In this document: piece by piece, positions 43,057 to 51,707 of the stretch | Layout: the number at the start of each line of letters is the position of its first letter | Position numbering within the stretch: position 1 is the first letter of the stretch | Made by a program: the position numbers and the translations under genes | Origin: Microbacterium luticocti DSM 19459 | Lineage (GTDB): Bacteria; Actinomycetota; Actinomycetes; Actinomycetales; Microbacteriaceae | DNA: 64,000 nucleotides | Assembly (NCBI RefSeq): GCF_000422405.1 | Contig: NZ_KE383825.1 | Span: 23,927 to 87,926, forward strand | Direction: 5' to 3' | Notes under the pieces: generated by a model | The model's database searches: none | What the model saw: the letters and a program-made list of their open reading frames with translations, nothing else | What the model was told of the DNA's origin: nothing

Positions 43057-44616
43057 CTACTGCCCATCCTGGTGCTGTGAGCGCACCAGGTCCACGACCT
43101 CGTCGTACTTCGGCGAGTTCATGAAGTTGTCCACCGACACGTGGATCGCGTCGGGCGCCTGCGAGCGGGCCCGGTCGGTGAGCTGGTTCTGCGTGATGAC
43201 CAGGTCGGCCGAGCCGTCGAGGTTGGCGATGGCCTTGTTGACCACCGTGATCCCGTCGATGCCGGCCTTCTTGATCTTGTTGCGCAGCACGCTCGCGCCC
43301 ATCGCCGACGAGCCCATTCCCGCGTCGCACGCGAACACGATGTTCTCGACGGTCTTGGTGGCCGCCGCAGTGCCGGGCTCGGATGCGGCGGCCTCGCCGC
43401 GCAGTCCCGACAGGGCGTCGGAGCTCTTGCCCTTGTTCGCCTCGGTCTGGCTGATGGCCGATTCGAATCGGTCGGTGCCGGCGGCCTCGGCGGCCAGGTC
43501 CTTCTTGCGCGAGGCGCGCAGGATGATCGCCGCGACCAGGAACGTGACGGCCGCCGACAGGATCACCGACAGGATCACGCCGAGATAGTCGGTCTGATAC
43601 GTCTGTGCGACCACCGCGATGATGCTGCCTGGTGCCGCGGGCGCTCGCAGGCCGGTGTTGAACAGCACGTTCGTGGTGACGCCGGTCATGCCGCCGAGGA
43701 TCAGGGCGATGATCAGGGTCGGTTTCATCAGCGCGAACGGGAAGTACACCTCGTGGATGCCGCCGATGAACTGGATGATCGCGGCGCCGGGCGCCGACGC
43801 GCGGGCGGCGCCGATGCCGAACACGGTGAACGCCAGCAGCAGCCCGACACCGGGGCCGGGGTTGGCCTCGAGCAGGAACAGGATCGACTTGTGTGCGGGC
43901 CCGGCCGCCTGCTCCAGGCCGAGCGGGGTGAGCACGCCGTGGTTGATGGCGTTGTTCAAGAAGAACACCTTCGCCGGTTCGATGAGGATGCTTGTCAGCG
44001 GCAGCAGGTGCGCCGAGACCAGCCAGTTCACCGCCGTGCTCAGCACGTTCATCAGGCCGTTGACCAGCCAGGCGATCGGGTAGAACCCGAGGATCGCCAT
44101 GGCGAAGCCCCAGATGCCGGCCGAGAACATGTTGACGAGCATCTCGAAGCCCGCCTTGATCTTGCCCTCCCAGAGCTTGTCGAGCCACTTCATGGTGTAG
44201 GCCGCCAGCGGCGCCATGATCATCGCGCCGATGAACATGTGGATCTGGCCGAGCGGCGCGGCGCTGGGGTCGGTCTTGGCCAGCTCCTCGTTGAACTGCG
44301 CGATGAGGTAGTCGGATCCGGCGATCACACCGAAGGTGGCGATCGCGCCGACCACCGCGCCGCGCATGCCGTACACCATGTGACCGCCGGTGTAGGCGAT
44401 CAGGATCGGCAGCAGGTAGTGGATCATCGGGCCGACGATGGTCGCCAGCGCCGGCACCGGGGTCCACCCCACGTCGATGAAGAACGCGGTGAAGATGCCC
44501 CAGGCGATCAGCGCCGGGATGTTCGGCATGATCATGCCGGAGAGGAACGTGCCGAAGCGCTGGATGTGCACGCGGGCACCGCGTGGCTGCGCTGCGGATA
44601 CGGACGCCGTTGTCAT
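43057..44616 (-). CDS. mtlA: Mannitol PTS EIICB component
   Basis: 519 residues. Residues about 20-345 are the EIIC membrane domain with several helices and the substrate-site loop FIGGIHEVYFPFALMKP; residues about 425-515 are EIIB with phosphocysteine Cys430 in VFACDAGMGSSAMG. It imports mannitol with phosphorylation. Unlike E. coli MtlA, EIIA is a separate gene (mtlF), as in Gram-positive bacteria. ATG 44616 is used although the Shine-Dalgarno is weak. It lies 31 nt after ptsI. Confidence 0.94.
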   Translation of the reverse strand: MTTASVSAAQPRGARVHIQRFGTFLSGMIMPNIPALIAWGIFTAFFIDVGWTPVPALATIVGPMIHYLLPILIAYTGGHMVYGMRGAVVGAIATFGVIAGSDYLIAQFNEELAKTDPSAAPLGQIHMFIGAMIMAPLAAYTMKWLDKLWEGKIKAGFEMLVNMFSAGIWGFAMAILGFYPIAWLVNGLMNVLSTAVNWLVSAHLLPLTSILIEPAKVFFLNNAINHGVLTPLGLEQAAGPAHKSILFLLEANPGPGVGLLLAFTVFGIGAARASAPGAAIIQFIGGIHEVYFPFALMKPTLIIALILGGMTGVTTNVLFNTGLRAPAAPGSIIAVVAQTYQTDYLGVILSVILSAAVTFLVAAIILRASRKKDLAAEAAGTDRFESAISQTEANKGKSSDALSGLRGEAAASEPGTAAATKTVENIVFACDAGMGSSAMGASVLRNKIKKAGIDGITVVNKAIANLDGSADLVITQNQLTDRARSQAPDAIHVSVDNFMNSPKYDEVVDLVRSQHQDGQ

Positions 44617-44647
44617 GTCAGTGTCACTTTCTCTCGGGTGGCGACGG

Positions 44648-46330
44648 CTATGCCGCCGTGGTTCGGGATGCCGCGGCCCGGGCGGCCGCGCGTGCCGCGG
44701 CCGCGTCGGTGGCGGCCAGGGCGGCCTCGGCGGCGCGACGGGCGTCGTCGAGGGTGTGCTGTGCGAGCAGGGCGCGCACGTCGGCCAGGGCCGCGGGCGC
44801 CATCGACAGGGTGGTCGCACCCAGCCCGACGAGCACGAGGGCCAGCAGCGGGTCGGCGGCGGCCTCGCCGCAGATGCCCACCGGCGTGGACTGCGCCCGC
44901 CCGGCGGCACCGACCTCGCCGACCAGCCGCAGCACGGCGGGGTGCCACGGGTCCTGGTACGACGCGACCGAGCCGAGCACCCGGTCGGCGGCCATCGTGT
45001 ACTGGGTGAGGTCGTTCGTGCCGATGGAGGCGAAGTCGGTCACCGCCAGCATCCGGTCGGCCAGCAGCGCCGCCGCGGGGATCTCGACCATCACCCCGGC
45101 GGTGCGGATGCCGTGCTCGTGGGCGAGGTCGGTGATGTACTGCGCCTCGTCGACCGTGGCGACCATCGGGGCCATCACCCACAGGTCGGCGCCCTGGCCG
45201 CGGCCGCGGGTCGCCTCATCCGCCTCGGCCAGGGCCGTCAGCTGGTCGCGCAGCACCTGCTCGTGGGCGCGCAGCGCGCGCAGCCCCCGCACCCCGAGCG
45301 CGGGGTTCTCTTCGTCGGCGTCGTTCAGGAACGCCAGCGGCTTGTCGGCGCCGGCATCCAGCAGTCGCACCACCACCTTCATGCCGCAAAACCCGGCCAG
45401 CAGCGTCTCGTATTCGGCGCGCTGCGCGGCCACGCTCGGGGCCTTCTCGGCGTTCAGGAACAGGAACTCGGTGCGGAACAGCCCGACCCCTTCGGCGCCC
45501 AGCGCCCGGGCCGCGTCGGCGTCGCCGGGTTTGCCGAGGTTGGCCAGCAGCGGCACCGCGGTGCCGTCGGCCAGCGCGCCGGGGGTGGGCGGGGCGGATG
45601 CCGCGGCCGCACGGTCGGCGGCACGCCGGGTCGCGTCGGCCAGCTGGTCGGCGCTCGGCTGCGTGATCACGGCGCCGGCGGCGGCATCCACGATCACCGT
45701 CTCACCGTCGACCAGGGCCGTCGCGCCGGCGGCACCGACCACGGCGACGATCGACTTCTCGCGGGCGAGGATCGCGGTGTGCGAGGTGGGTCCGCCGTCG
45801 GTGGTGACCAGGGCGAGCACGTTGTCGAGGTCGAGCAGTGCCGTGTCGGCGGGCGCGAGGTCGCGCGCGACGAGCACGAACGGATGCCCGGGGTCGGGCA
45901 CACCGGGGGCGGGCACCCCGCGTAGTCGGGCGATGACCCGCCCGGCGACGTCGTCGAGGTCGGCGGCGCGCTCGCCGAGGTAGCCGCCCATGGCCTGCAG
46001 CGTCTCGCGGAACGAGCCGAACGCCTCGTGCACGGCGCGTTCGGCGGTCTTGCCGGTCGTGGTGCGGGCGTCGATCTCGTCGGCCAAGGACGGATCCTCG
46101 GCCATCATCGCCTGGGCCTCGAGCACCTCTTGGGCGAGCCCGCCGGCCTTCTCGCCGCGGGCCTCGAGCTCGCGGGCGACCGCCTCGAGGGCGGTGTGCG
46201 CGCGCTCGCGCTCCGCGTCGGGGCTCAGCGCGCTGGGCTCGTCGGCGGGCGCGGGCAGCGGGTCGGCCATGCGGGCGACGGGTCCGGCCGCCACGCCCAG
46301 TCCGATGCCGGTGCCGGTGAGGGTGGTCAT
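44648..46330 (-). CDS. ptsI: Phosphoenolpyruvate--protein phosphotransferase (PTS enzyme I)
   Basis: 560 residues with the HPr-binding domain, phosphohistidine His184 in TDGGPTSHTAILAR, and the PEP-binding barrel (GVGLFRTEFLF; catalytic Cys in GICGEAAADP). It transfers phosphate from PEP to HPr. It starts 4 nt after the HPr stop. Finding the general PTS enzyme in a mannitol operon suggests mannitol is a main PTS sugar here. The Ala-rich C-terminal tail is slightly longer than usual. Confidence 0.95.
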   Translation of the reverse strand: MTTLTGTGIGLGVAAGPVARMADPLPAPADEPSALSPDAERERAHTALEAVARELEARGEKAGGLAQEVLEAQAMMAEDPSLADEIDARTTTGKTAERAVHEAFGSFRETLQAMGGYLGERAADLDDVAGRVIARLRGVPAPGVPDPGHPFVLVARDLAPADTALLDLDNVLALVTTDGGPTSHTAILAREKSIVAVVGAAGATALVDGETVIVDAAAGAVITQPSADQLADATRRAADRAAAASAPPTPGALADGTAVPLLANLGKPGDADAARALGAEGVGLFRTEFLFLNAEKAPSVAAQRAEYETLLAGFCGMKVVVRLLDAGADKPLAFLNDADEENPALGVRGLRALRAHEQVLRDQLTALAEADEATRGRGQGADLWVMAPMVATVDEAQYITDLAHEHGIRTAGVMVEIPAAALLADRMLAVTDFASIGTNDLTQYTMAADRVLGSVASYQDPWHPAVLRLVGEVGAAGRAQSTPVGICGEAAADPLLALVLVGLGATTLSMAPAALADVRALLAQHTLDDARRAAEAALAATDAAAARAAARAAASRTTAA

Positions 46331-46334
46331 GCGC

Positions 46335-46610
46335 TCACTCCGCGTCGTGGTCGGTCGCCAGCAGCTCGGTCAGGGTGTCGGCGACCGCCTCGGCGCCGTC
46401 GCCGTCCACGGTCAGGGTCACCTCGTCACCCTGTTCGATGCCGAGCGAGATCACACCGAGGATCGACGCCGCGTTCACGGGCTTGGCGTCGCCCTTGGCG
46501 AGCGTCACCGGGATGCCGGCATCCTTCGCCGCCTGCGCGAACAGCTTCGCGGGGCGGGCGTGCAGTCCGTGGGCGGAACCGATCCGTACCGTCCGGGTCA
46601 CCTGCGTCAT
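46335..46610 (-). CDS. ptsH: Phosphocarrier protein HPr
   Basis: 91 residues. Active-site His17 lies in AHGLHARPA and the regulatory serine in NAASILGVISLGIEQG (Ser49). HPr relays phosphate from enzyme I to EIIA proteins. ATG 46610 overlaps the stop of the upstream EIIB-like gene (ATGA) and has GAGAGGAA 5-6 nt upstream. The regulatory serine is present, but whether an HPr kinase exists cannot be judged. Confidence 0.95.
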   Translation of the reverse strand: MTQVTRTVRIGSAHGLHARPAKLFAQAAKDAGIPVTLAKGDAKPVNAASILGVISLGIEQGDEVTLTVDGDGAEAVADTLTELLATDHDAE

Positions 46611-47080
46611 GTCCGTTCCTCTCGTCGTCCCGCCGGATGCGGGGTGGTCTCTGTCGTCTGCGGCGCCGCCGGGTGCGGGGGTGGCGGGTGTGGCGCCGTG
46701 GCCTCCGGTGCCGACGGGTGTGGTACCGTGGCGTGCGGCATGGGGGCGTGCACCGCCGGGTGCCGGGCGAGGTGGATGCCCTCGGCCGCGCCGTCGGCCA
46801 GGGCGAGGGCGCGGGCGCCGTCCCGGTCGGTGAAGATGTCGTCGGGCAGCACCGCGATCGCCACGCCGCGCGAACGCGCGTGTTCGCGCAGTTCGTCGGC
46901 GGCCGGTGCCAGGTGCGGGCCGAGCAGCAGCACGTCGGCGTCGTCGAGGCAGTCCGGCAGCGCCGAGGTCGGTGCGGCCCGCGCGGTGCCGTCCCGGCCG
47001 GCGGCGATCAGGGCGCCGCGCAGTCGCTGCGCGACGAACGTGCTCGACGCGCCGGCCGCGCACATCACGATGATCCTCAT
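46607..47080 (-). CDS. Stand-alone PTS EIIB-like protein with His/Pro-rich tail
   Basis: 157 residues. Residues 1-100 form a lactose/chitobiose-type EIIB fold with the phosphocysteine at Cys7 in IIVMCAAGASSTFVAQRL and the LLLGPHLAPAADEL strand-loop. Residues about 108-150 are a low-complexity tail rich in His-Pro pairs (HAPMPHATVPHPSAP). No matching EIIC or EIIA of that class is nearby. GGAGGG 7 nt upstream of ATG 47080 makes this the first gene of the PTS run. It may feed the activator's PRD or EIIB-like domains, or be a metal-binding variant. Confidence 0.8.
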   Translation of the reverse strand: MRIIVMCAAGASSTFVAQRLRGALIAAGRDGTARAAPTSALPDCLDDADVLLLGPHLAPAADELREHARSRGVAIAVLPDDIFTDRDGARALALADGAAEGIHLARHPAVHAPMPHATVPHPSAPEATAPHPPPPHPAAPQTTETTPHPAGRREERT

Positions 47081-47129
47081 CGACCGTCCCTCCTGCCGCC
47101 CATTGTGGCCACGGGGTCGTCGCACCGAC

Positions 47130-47175
47130 AACCACATCTTCTTCCGCAGGGGCGGAAGGACTTCGCAACGTGGTT
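47130..47175. promoter_or_regulatory. Inverted repeats between mtlR-like gene and PTS operon
   Basis: CTTCCGC (47141-47147) and GCGGAAG (47152-47158) are perfect arms around AGGG, flanked by AACCAC (47130-47135) and GTGGTT (47170-47175). The divergent 135-nt region would carry both promoters. A plausible MtlR or catabolite-control site. Confidence 0.4.
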
Positions 47176-47215
47176 GACTGGGGCCGCGGCATCCCGAAAC
47201 CGCAGGGAGGGCGAT

Positions 47216-49123
47216 GTGACCAGGGCACGGCAGGACCGGCTGCTCGGGCTGCTCGTGCGCGACGGGGACTGGGTCACCGCGGCCCGTCTCGCCGACCTGC
47301 TCGCGGTCACCCCGCGCAGCGTGCGCTCGTACGTCACGGCGCTGAACGCCCGGGTGCCCGGCGGTGCGGTGGTCGAGTCGGGGCCGCTCGGGTACCGCGC
47401 CGGGCAGGCCGCGGCGGCGGCGCTGCAGGTGGCGGCCGATGCCGCGACCCCCCGCCATCGGCTGCACACGCTGGTGCGGGCCCTGCTCGATGCCGACGAC
47501 GGCGTCGACGTGCACGAGGTCGCCGATCGGCTGCACGTCTCGGACGCGACGGTCGAGGCCGACCTCGGCCGCGTGCGCACCCTACTGGCCGGCGCCGACC
47601 TGACCCTGGCCCGGTCGGGTCCGCGGGTGCGGTTGCACGGCGCCGAGAGTGCGCAGCGGCGGCTCCTGAGCCGCCTGGTGCACGAAGAGATGGATGCCGG
47701 TGCCTTCGACGCCCACACGCTGCGGCGTGCGCTCGGCGAAGACTCGCTGGGTGCGCACGCGCTCGGGCCGTTCGAGTCGGCGCTGCGGGCGGGGCTGTCC
47801 GAGCGCGGGTACTACATCAACGAGCTCGGCATCTCGGACGTGCTCATGCACATCGGCATCGCCGCCGACCGGGTCGCGCACGGCCGGGCACTCGAGGTGG
47901 CGGCGGGGTCGGCGGGCGAGTCGACCGACGACGTGGCCGAACTGGTCGGCACGCTGGTCGAGCAGCACTTCGGGGTGCGCCTGGGCGTCGGCGACCGTCA
48001 GCATCTGGCGATGTTGCTGTTGACGCGGGTGCTGACCCCCGGTCCGGCTGCGGCATCCGCCGCCGAGGTCGACCCCGAGGTGCTCGACGCGGTGCGCGAC
48101 ACGATCACCGCGGCCGCCGAGGAGTTCTTGGTCGACCTCGTGCACGAGGACTTCATCCGGCGGCTGGCCATGCACGTGCAGAACCTGCGACGGCGCGCGG
48201 CCGAGCAGGCGTGGTCGCGCAACCCGCTGGCGCGGTCGTTGAAGTCGACCTACCCGATGATCTTCGACGTCGCGGTGTCGATCGCCAGTTCGCTGGGCGA
48301 GCGGCTCGGGATGACGCTTCCCGACGACGAGATCGCGTACATCGCGATGCACGTGGGTGGACGGCTCGAGCGCAGCCGGCGCGCCGAACAGCTGCTGACG
48401 GCGACGATCGTGTGCCCGGGATATTACGAGATGCACGAGCTGCTGCGCTCGTCGGTGGACCGGTCGCTCGGCCAGGCGATCGAGGTGGTCGACCTGCAGA
48501 CCCGGCTCGACCCGGACTGGGACGCGATCGGCACCGACCTCATCCTCTCCACGGTCGACGCGCCGCCGGCCGGCGAGCGGCTGGTGCGCATCCAGCCGTT
48601 CCTCACCGACGCCGACGTCGAACGGGTGCAGGCGGCGGCATCCCGCATCCGCCGGGCACGGCGGCTGGCGCGGCTGCGCCGTGAACTGGAGCGGTACTTC
48701 GACGCGGCCGCGTTCACCCCGCGGCTGCGCGGCTCGGTCGACGAGGTGATCCGGCGCCTCGGCGGGATGCTGGTGGCCCAGGGCGTCATCGACGACGACT
48801 ACGTCGCGCGCACCATCGAGCGGGAACGGCTCTCGTCGACGGCGTTCACTGACGCGCTGGCCGTGCCGCATGCGATCGGGATGACGGCGACCCGCACCGT
48901 GATTGCGGTGGGGATCGCCGACCCGTCGATCGCGTGGGGTGACGCCCGGGTGCAGGTCGTGGCGATGGTGGCGTTCTCACAGGCCGACCGCGAGGCGTTC
49001 CAGACCGTGTTCGAGCAGCTGGTGGAGGTGTTCAGCGAGCACGACTCGGTCGCCCGCATCGTGCGCCGCGCCACCGATTTCTCGTCGTTCCTCGACGAAC
49101 TCGTCGCCGTCATCGACGGCTGA
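47216..49123 (+). CDS. mtlR: BglG/MtlR-family PTS-regulated transcriptional activator
   Basis: 635 residues. Order: N-terminal helix-turn-helix (LGLLVRDGDWVTAARLADLLAVTPRS-type, 10-35), second HTH (about 95-130), two PRD domains (about 170-390), an EIIB-like domain (about 390-480) and a C-terminal EIIA-like domain with the phospho-histidine in DALAVPHAIG. This is the MtlR/LicR layout, a DNA-binding activator whose PRD, EIIB and EIIA parts are phosphorylated by HPr and mannitol EIIs. GTG 47216 has GGGAGG 5 nt upstream. Divergent from the PTS operon it should control. Confidence 0.88.
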   Translation: MTRARQDRLLGLLVRDGDWVTAARLADLLAVTPRSVRSYVTALNARVPGGAVVESGPLGYRAGQAAAAALQVAADAATPRHRLHTLVRALLDADDGVDVHEVADRLHVSDATVEADLGRVRTLLAGADLTLARSGPRVRLHGAESAQRRLLSRLVHEEMDAGAFDAHTLRRALGEDSLGAHALGPFESALRAGLSERGYYINELGISDVLMHIGIAADRVAHGRALEVAAGSAGESTDDVAELVGTLVEQHFGVRLGVGDRQHLAMLLLTRVLTPGPAAASAAEVDPEVLDAVRDTITAAAEEFLVDLVHEDFIRRLAMHVQNLRRRAAEQAWSRNPLARSLKSTYPMIFDVAVSIASSLGERLGMTLPDDEIAYIAMHVGGRLERSRRAEQLLTATIVCPGYYEMHELLRSSVDRSLGQAIEVVDLQTRLDPDWDAIGTDLILSTVDAPPAGERLVRIQPFLTDADVERVQAAASRIRRARRLARLRRELERYFDAAAFTPRLRGSVDEVIRRLGGMLVAQGVIDDDYVARTIERERLSSTAFTDALAVPHAIGMTATRTVIAVGIADPSIAWGDARVQVVAMVAFSQADREAFQTVFEQLVEVFSEHDSVARIVRRATDFSSFLDELVAVIDG

Positions 49124-49156
49124 CGCCCGCGCGCGCCCGTTCGCTGCGCTCGGTTC

Positions 49157-49235
49157 TGCCTGGTTTTCGCCTACTCGGCTGGCCTCGCCCGGCCGTGCCA
49201 GGTTTCGCGACTGCTCGGCTGGCCGCGCCCGGCCG
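49157..49235. repeat. Two-copy 39-40-nt direct repeat after mtlR
   Basis: TGCCTGGTTTTCGCC...GGCCG (49157-49195) and TGCCAGGTTTCGCGA...GGCCG (49196-49235) share CTCGGCTGGCC and GCCCGGCCG. It lies between convergent genes. Confidence 0.65.
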
Positions 49236-49277
49236 ACCCCGCGGCCCGCGCCCTGGGACCAGTGCGGTTCGCGTGGG

Positions 49278-49862
49278 TCAGTCGCGCTCGAGGCGGGCCT
49301 GCAGTCCGCGACGCACGGCGGGCCACTCGTGCGGCAGGATCGAATACACGACGGTGTCGCGCAGGGTGCCGTCGGGCATGATCCGATCGTTGCGCAGCAC
49401 GCCGTCGAGCTTGGCGCCGAGCCGTTCGATCGCCGCGCGCGACTGCCGGTTGTGCCAGTGCGTGCGCAGCTGCACGCAGATCGCCTCGCACGCGTCGAAC
49501 GCGTGGCCGAGCAGCAGCAGCTTGGCCGCCGGGTTCACCTCGGTGCGCTGCGCCTCGATGCCGAGCCAGGTGTGTCCGATCTCGACGCGCCGGTTGGGCT
49601 GATCGATGTTGCAGAACGTGGTCATCCCGACGATCCGTCCGGTGGCCAGGCGCCGCACCGCGAACGGGTTCATGTGTCCTTCGGCGTGCCAGCGCAGCCG
49701 CCGCGCGATTTCGTCGGCGACGTCCGACGGGGCGGGCACCGAGGTGTACCAGGCTCCTTCCAGCCCGACCGCCGCCTCGGCGAGGTCGCCGGCGTGCGCC
49801 TCGGTCAGCGGCTCCAGCCGCACGAACGCGTTCTCGAGGGTGACCGGCTGCGCGAAATCCAC
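49278..49862 (-). CDS. GNAT acetyltransferase, RimJ/RimL-like
   Basis: 194 residues. N-terminal NAFVRLEPLTEAHAGDLAEA is the GNAT_3 opening, and GHTWLGIEAQRTEVNPAAKLLLLGHAF with NRQSRAAIERLGAKLDG carries the acetyl-CoA and acceptor motifs. It likely acetylates an amine or protein N-terminus; substrate unknown. The GTG start at 49862 is 6 nt after TAGGCT, with no Shine-Dalgarno. Confidence 0.85.
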   Translation of the reverse strand: MDFAQPVTLENAFVRLEPLTEAHAGDLAEAAVGLEGAWYTSVPAPSDVADEIARRLRWHAEGHMNPFAVRRLATGRIVGMTTFCNIDQPNRRVEIGHTWLGIEAQRTEVNPAAKLLLLGHAFDACEAICVQLRTHWHNRQSRAAIERLGAKLDGVLRNDRIMPDGTLRDTVVYSILPHEWPAVRRGLQARLERD

Positions 49863-49868
49863 CCTCAG

Positions 49869-49874
49869 AGCCTA
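49869..49874 (-). promoter_or_regulatory. -10 hexamer for the GNAT gene
   Basis: TAGGCT on the minus strand, 6 nt from GTG 49862. Leaderless type. Confidence 0.5.
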
Positions 49875-49881
49875 AACCTCA

Positions 49882-49904
49882 CCCGCCCGACCCGCGGGGG
49901 CGGG
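49882..49904 (-). terminator. Possible stem-loop after the phosphosugar mutase gene
   Basis: CCCGCCC/GGGCGGG arms with a 9-nt loop lie between the mutase 3' end and the GNAT promoter. There is no U tract. The remaining 49905-50048 stretch shows nothing. Confidence 0.3.
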
Positions 49905-50048
49905 CAGGTCATGTGACGACCCGCCCGCCGTGACAATCAGGGCCGGGCCGCGATTCGCACCCCCGCCGCCCGCGACACCCGCGACCACCGCGCGCCGCGC
50001 CCGCCGCGACGACCGGTGAAGATCGCTGCGGCACACCCGCCCGGCGCG

Positions 50049-51707
50049 CTACTGCAGCCCGTCGAGCAGGGCCTGCACCCCGTCGCGCAGCGCGGCCAGG
50101 CGGGATGCCGCATCCTGCGCCGACTCGCCGCGCACATCGAGGTATGCCTTGAGCTTGGGCTCGGTGCCCGACGGACGCACGAGCACCCGTGCGTCGCCGG
50201 CGACCCGCAGCCGCAGCACGTCCGCGGGCGGGAGCCCGTCGCGGCCGTCGGCGAAGTCCTCCACCGCCGACACCTCCAGCTCGCCCACGCGCGTCGGCGG
50301 GTCGGCACGGAGCGCCGCCATGATCCGCCCGATCACCGACAGGTCGTCGACGCGCAGCGAGATCTGGTCGCTCGCGAACGCGCCGAACGTGTCGGCGAAC
50401 TCGTCGAGCAGGTCGGCCAGGGTGCGCCCCTGCGCACGCGCCTCGCACGCCAGCTGCAGCATCGCGACCGCAGCCGAGATGCCGTCCTTGTCGCGCACCA
50501 CGTCGGGATCGACCAGGTACCCGAGCGCCTCTTCGTACCCGTAGACGAGGTCCGGTGCCCGCGAGATCCACTTGAAGCCGGTCAGCGTCGCGGCGAACTC
50601 CAGTCCGTAGTGCCGGGCCACGGCCTCGAGGCCCGGCGACGACACGAGCGAGCAGGCGAGCGTGCCGTGGCCCGAGGCATCCCGCGCCGCCCGCCACCCC
50701 AGCAGCAGCCCCACCTCGTTGCCGGTCAGGCGTCGCCACCCGTCGGGGGTCGGGATGCCGACGGCCAGGCGGTCCGCGTCGGGGTCGTTCGCGATCACCA
50801 GCTCGGCGTCGGCGTCGCGGGCGGTCTGGAACGCCAGGTCCATGGCGCCGGGTTCTTCGGGGTTCGGGAACGCGACGGTGGGGAACGTGCCGTCGGGCTC
50901 GATCTGCGCCTGAACCGGGGTCGGCGCCGCATACCCGGCGGCCTCGAACACCCGGCGCGCGGTCTGCCAGCCCACCCCGTGCATCGCCGTGTACACCCAC
51001 CGCAGACCGTCGGCGCCGTCGGGCGCGGGCGCGACGGCCGCGGTGGCGGCGATGTAGTCGTCGATGAGCGACTCGGGTGCGGTCTCGTACCCGGCCGAGC
51101 GGGGCAGTTCGCTGACCGGATGCCCGTCGGCGATGCGTTGGATGTGCGCGGCGATCTCGGCGTCGGCCGGCGAGACGATCTGCGATCCGTGATCGGGCCC
51201 GCCCAGGTACACCTTGTACCCGTTGTCATCGGGCGGGTTGTGGGATGCGGTGACCATCACGCCCGCGTCGGCGCCGAGGTGACGCACCGCGAACGCGAGC
51301 ACCGGGGTGGGCAGCAGCCGCGGCAGCAGGATCGCGCGCAGCCCGGCGCCGGCGAACAGTTCGGCCGAGTCGCTCGCGAACACCTGCGAGTTGCGTCGGC
51401 CGTCGTAACCGATCACGACCGCCGGCGGGGCATCGGGTCCGGCCTTCTCGTTCAGGTAGGCGGCGAACCCGGCGGCGGCCTGGGCCACCAGCACGCGGTT
51501 CATCCGGTTCGACCCGGCGCCCAGGCGACCGCGCAGTCCGGCGGTGCCGAAGGCGAGCCGGCCGGCGAACCGATCGGCGAGATCGGCCGCGGCATCCGCG
51601 TCGCCGGCCTCGGCCTTCTCGATCAGCCCGCTCAGCTCGTCGCGGGTGGCGCCGTCGGGGTCCTGCGCGAGCCACGCGCGGGCCCGTGCGAGCAGGTTCT
51701 CGTCCAT
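50049..51707 (-). CDS. Phospho-sugar mutase, PGM2/phosphopentomutase-like
   Basis: 552 residues of the alpha-D-phosphohexomutase family. The active serine is Ser155 in TASHNPPDDNGYK; the metal loop DPDADR, sugar loop GYEEALGYLV and phosphate loop VRPSGTEPKLK are intact. Length and the GTAGLRG opening match PGM2/YhxB-type mutases; human PGM2 acts on (deoxy)ribose-1-phosphate. The ATG shares one base with the stop of the PNP gene, so here it plausibly isomerises ribose-1-phosphate to ribose-5-phosphate. A phosphomannomutase or glucomutase role is the alternative. Confidence 0.85.
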   Translation of the reverse strand: MDENLLARARAWLAQDPDGATRDELSGLIEKAEAGDADAAADLADRFAGRLAFGTAGLRGRLGAGSNRMNRVLVAQAAAGFAAYLNEKAGPDAPPAVVIGYDGRRNSQVFASDSAELFAGAGLRAILLPRLLPTPVLAFAVRHLGADAGVMVTASHNPPDDNGYKVYLGGPDHGSQIVSPADAEIAAHIQRIADGHPVSELPRSAGYETAPESLIDDYIAATAAVAPAPDGADGLRWVYTAMHGVGWQTARRVFEAAGYAAPTPVQAQIEPDGTFPTVAFPNPEEPGAMDLAFQTARDADAELVIANDPDADRLAVGIPTPDGWRRLTGNEVGLLLGWRAARDASGHGTLACSLVSSPGLEAVARHYGLEFAATLTGFKWISRAPDLVYGYEEALGYLVDPDVVRDKDGISAAVAMLQLACEARAQGRTLADLLDEFADTFGAFASDQISLRVDDLSVIGRIMAALRADPPTRVGELEVSAVEDFADGRDGLPPADVLRLRVAGDARVLVRPSGTEPKLKAYLDVRGESAQDAASRLAALRDGVQALLDGLQ

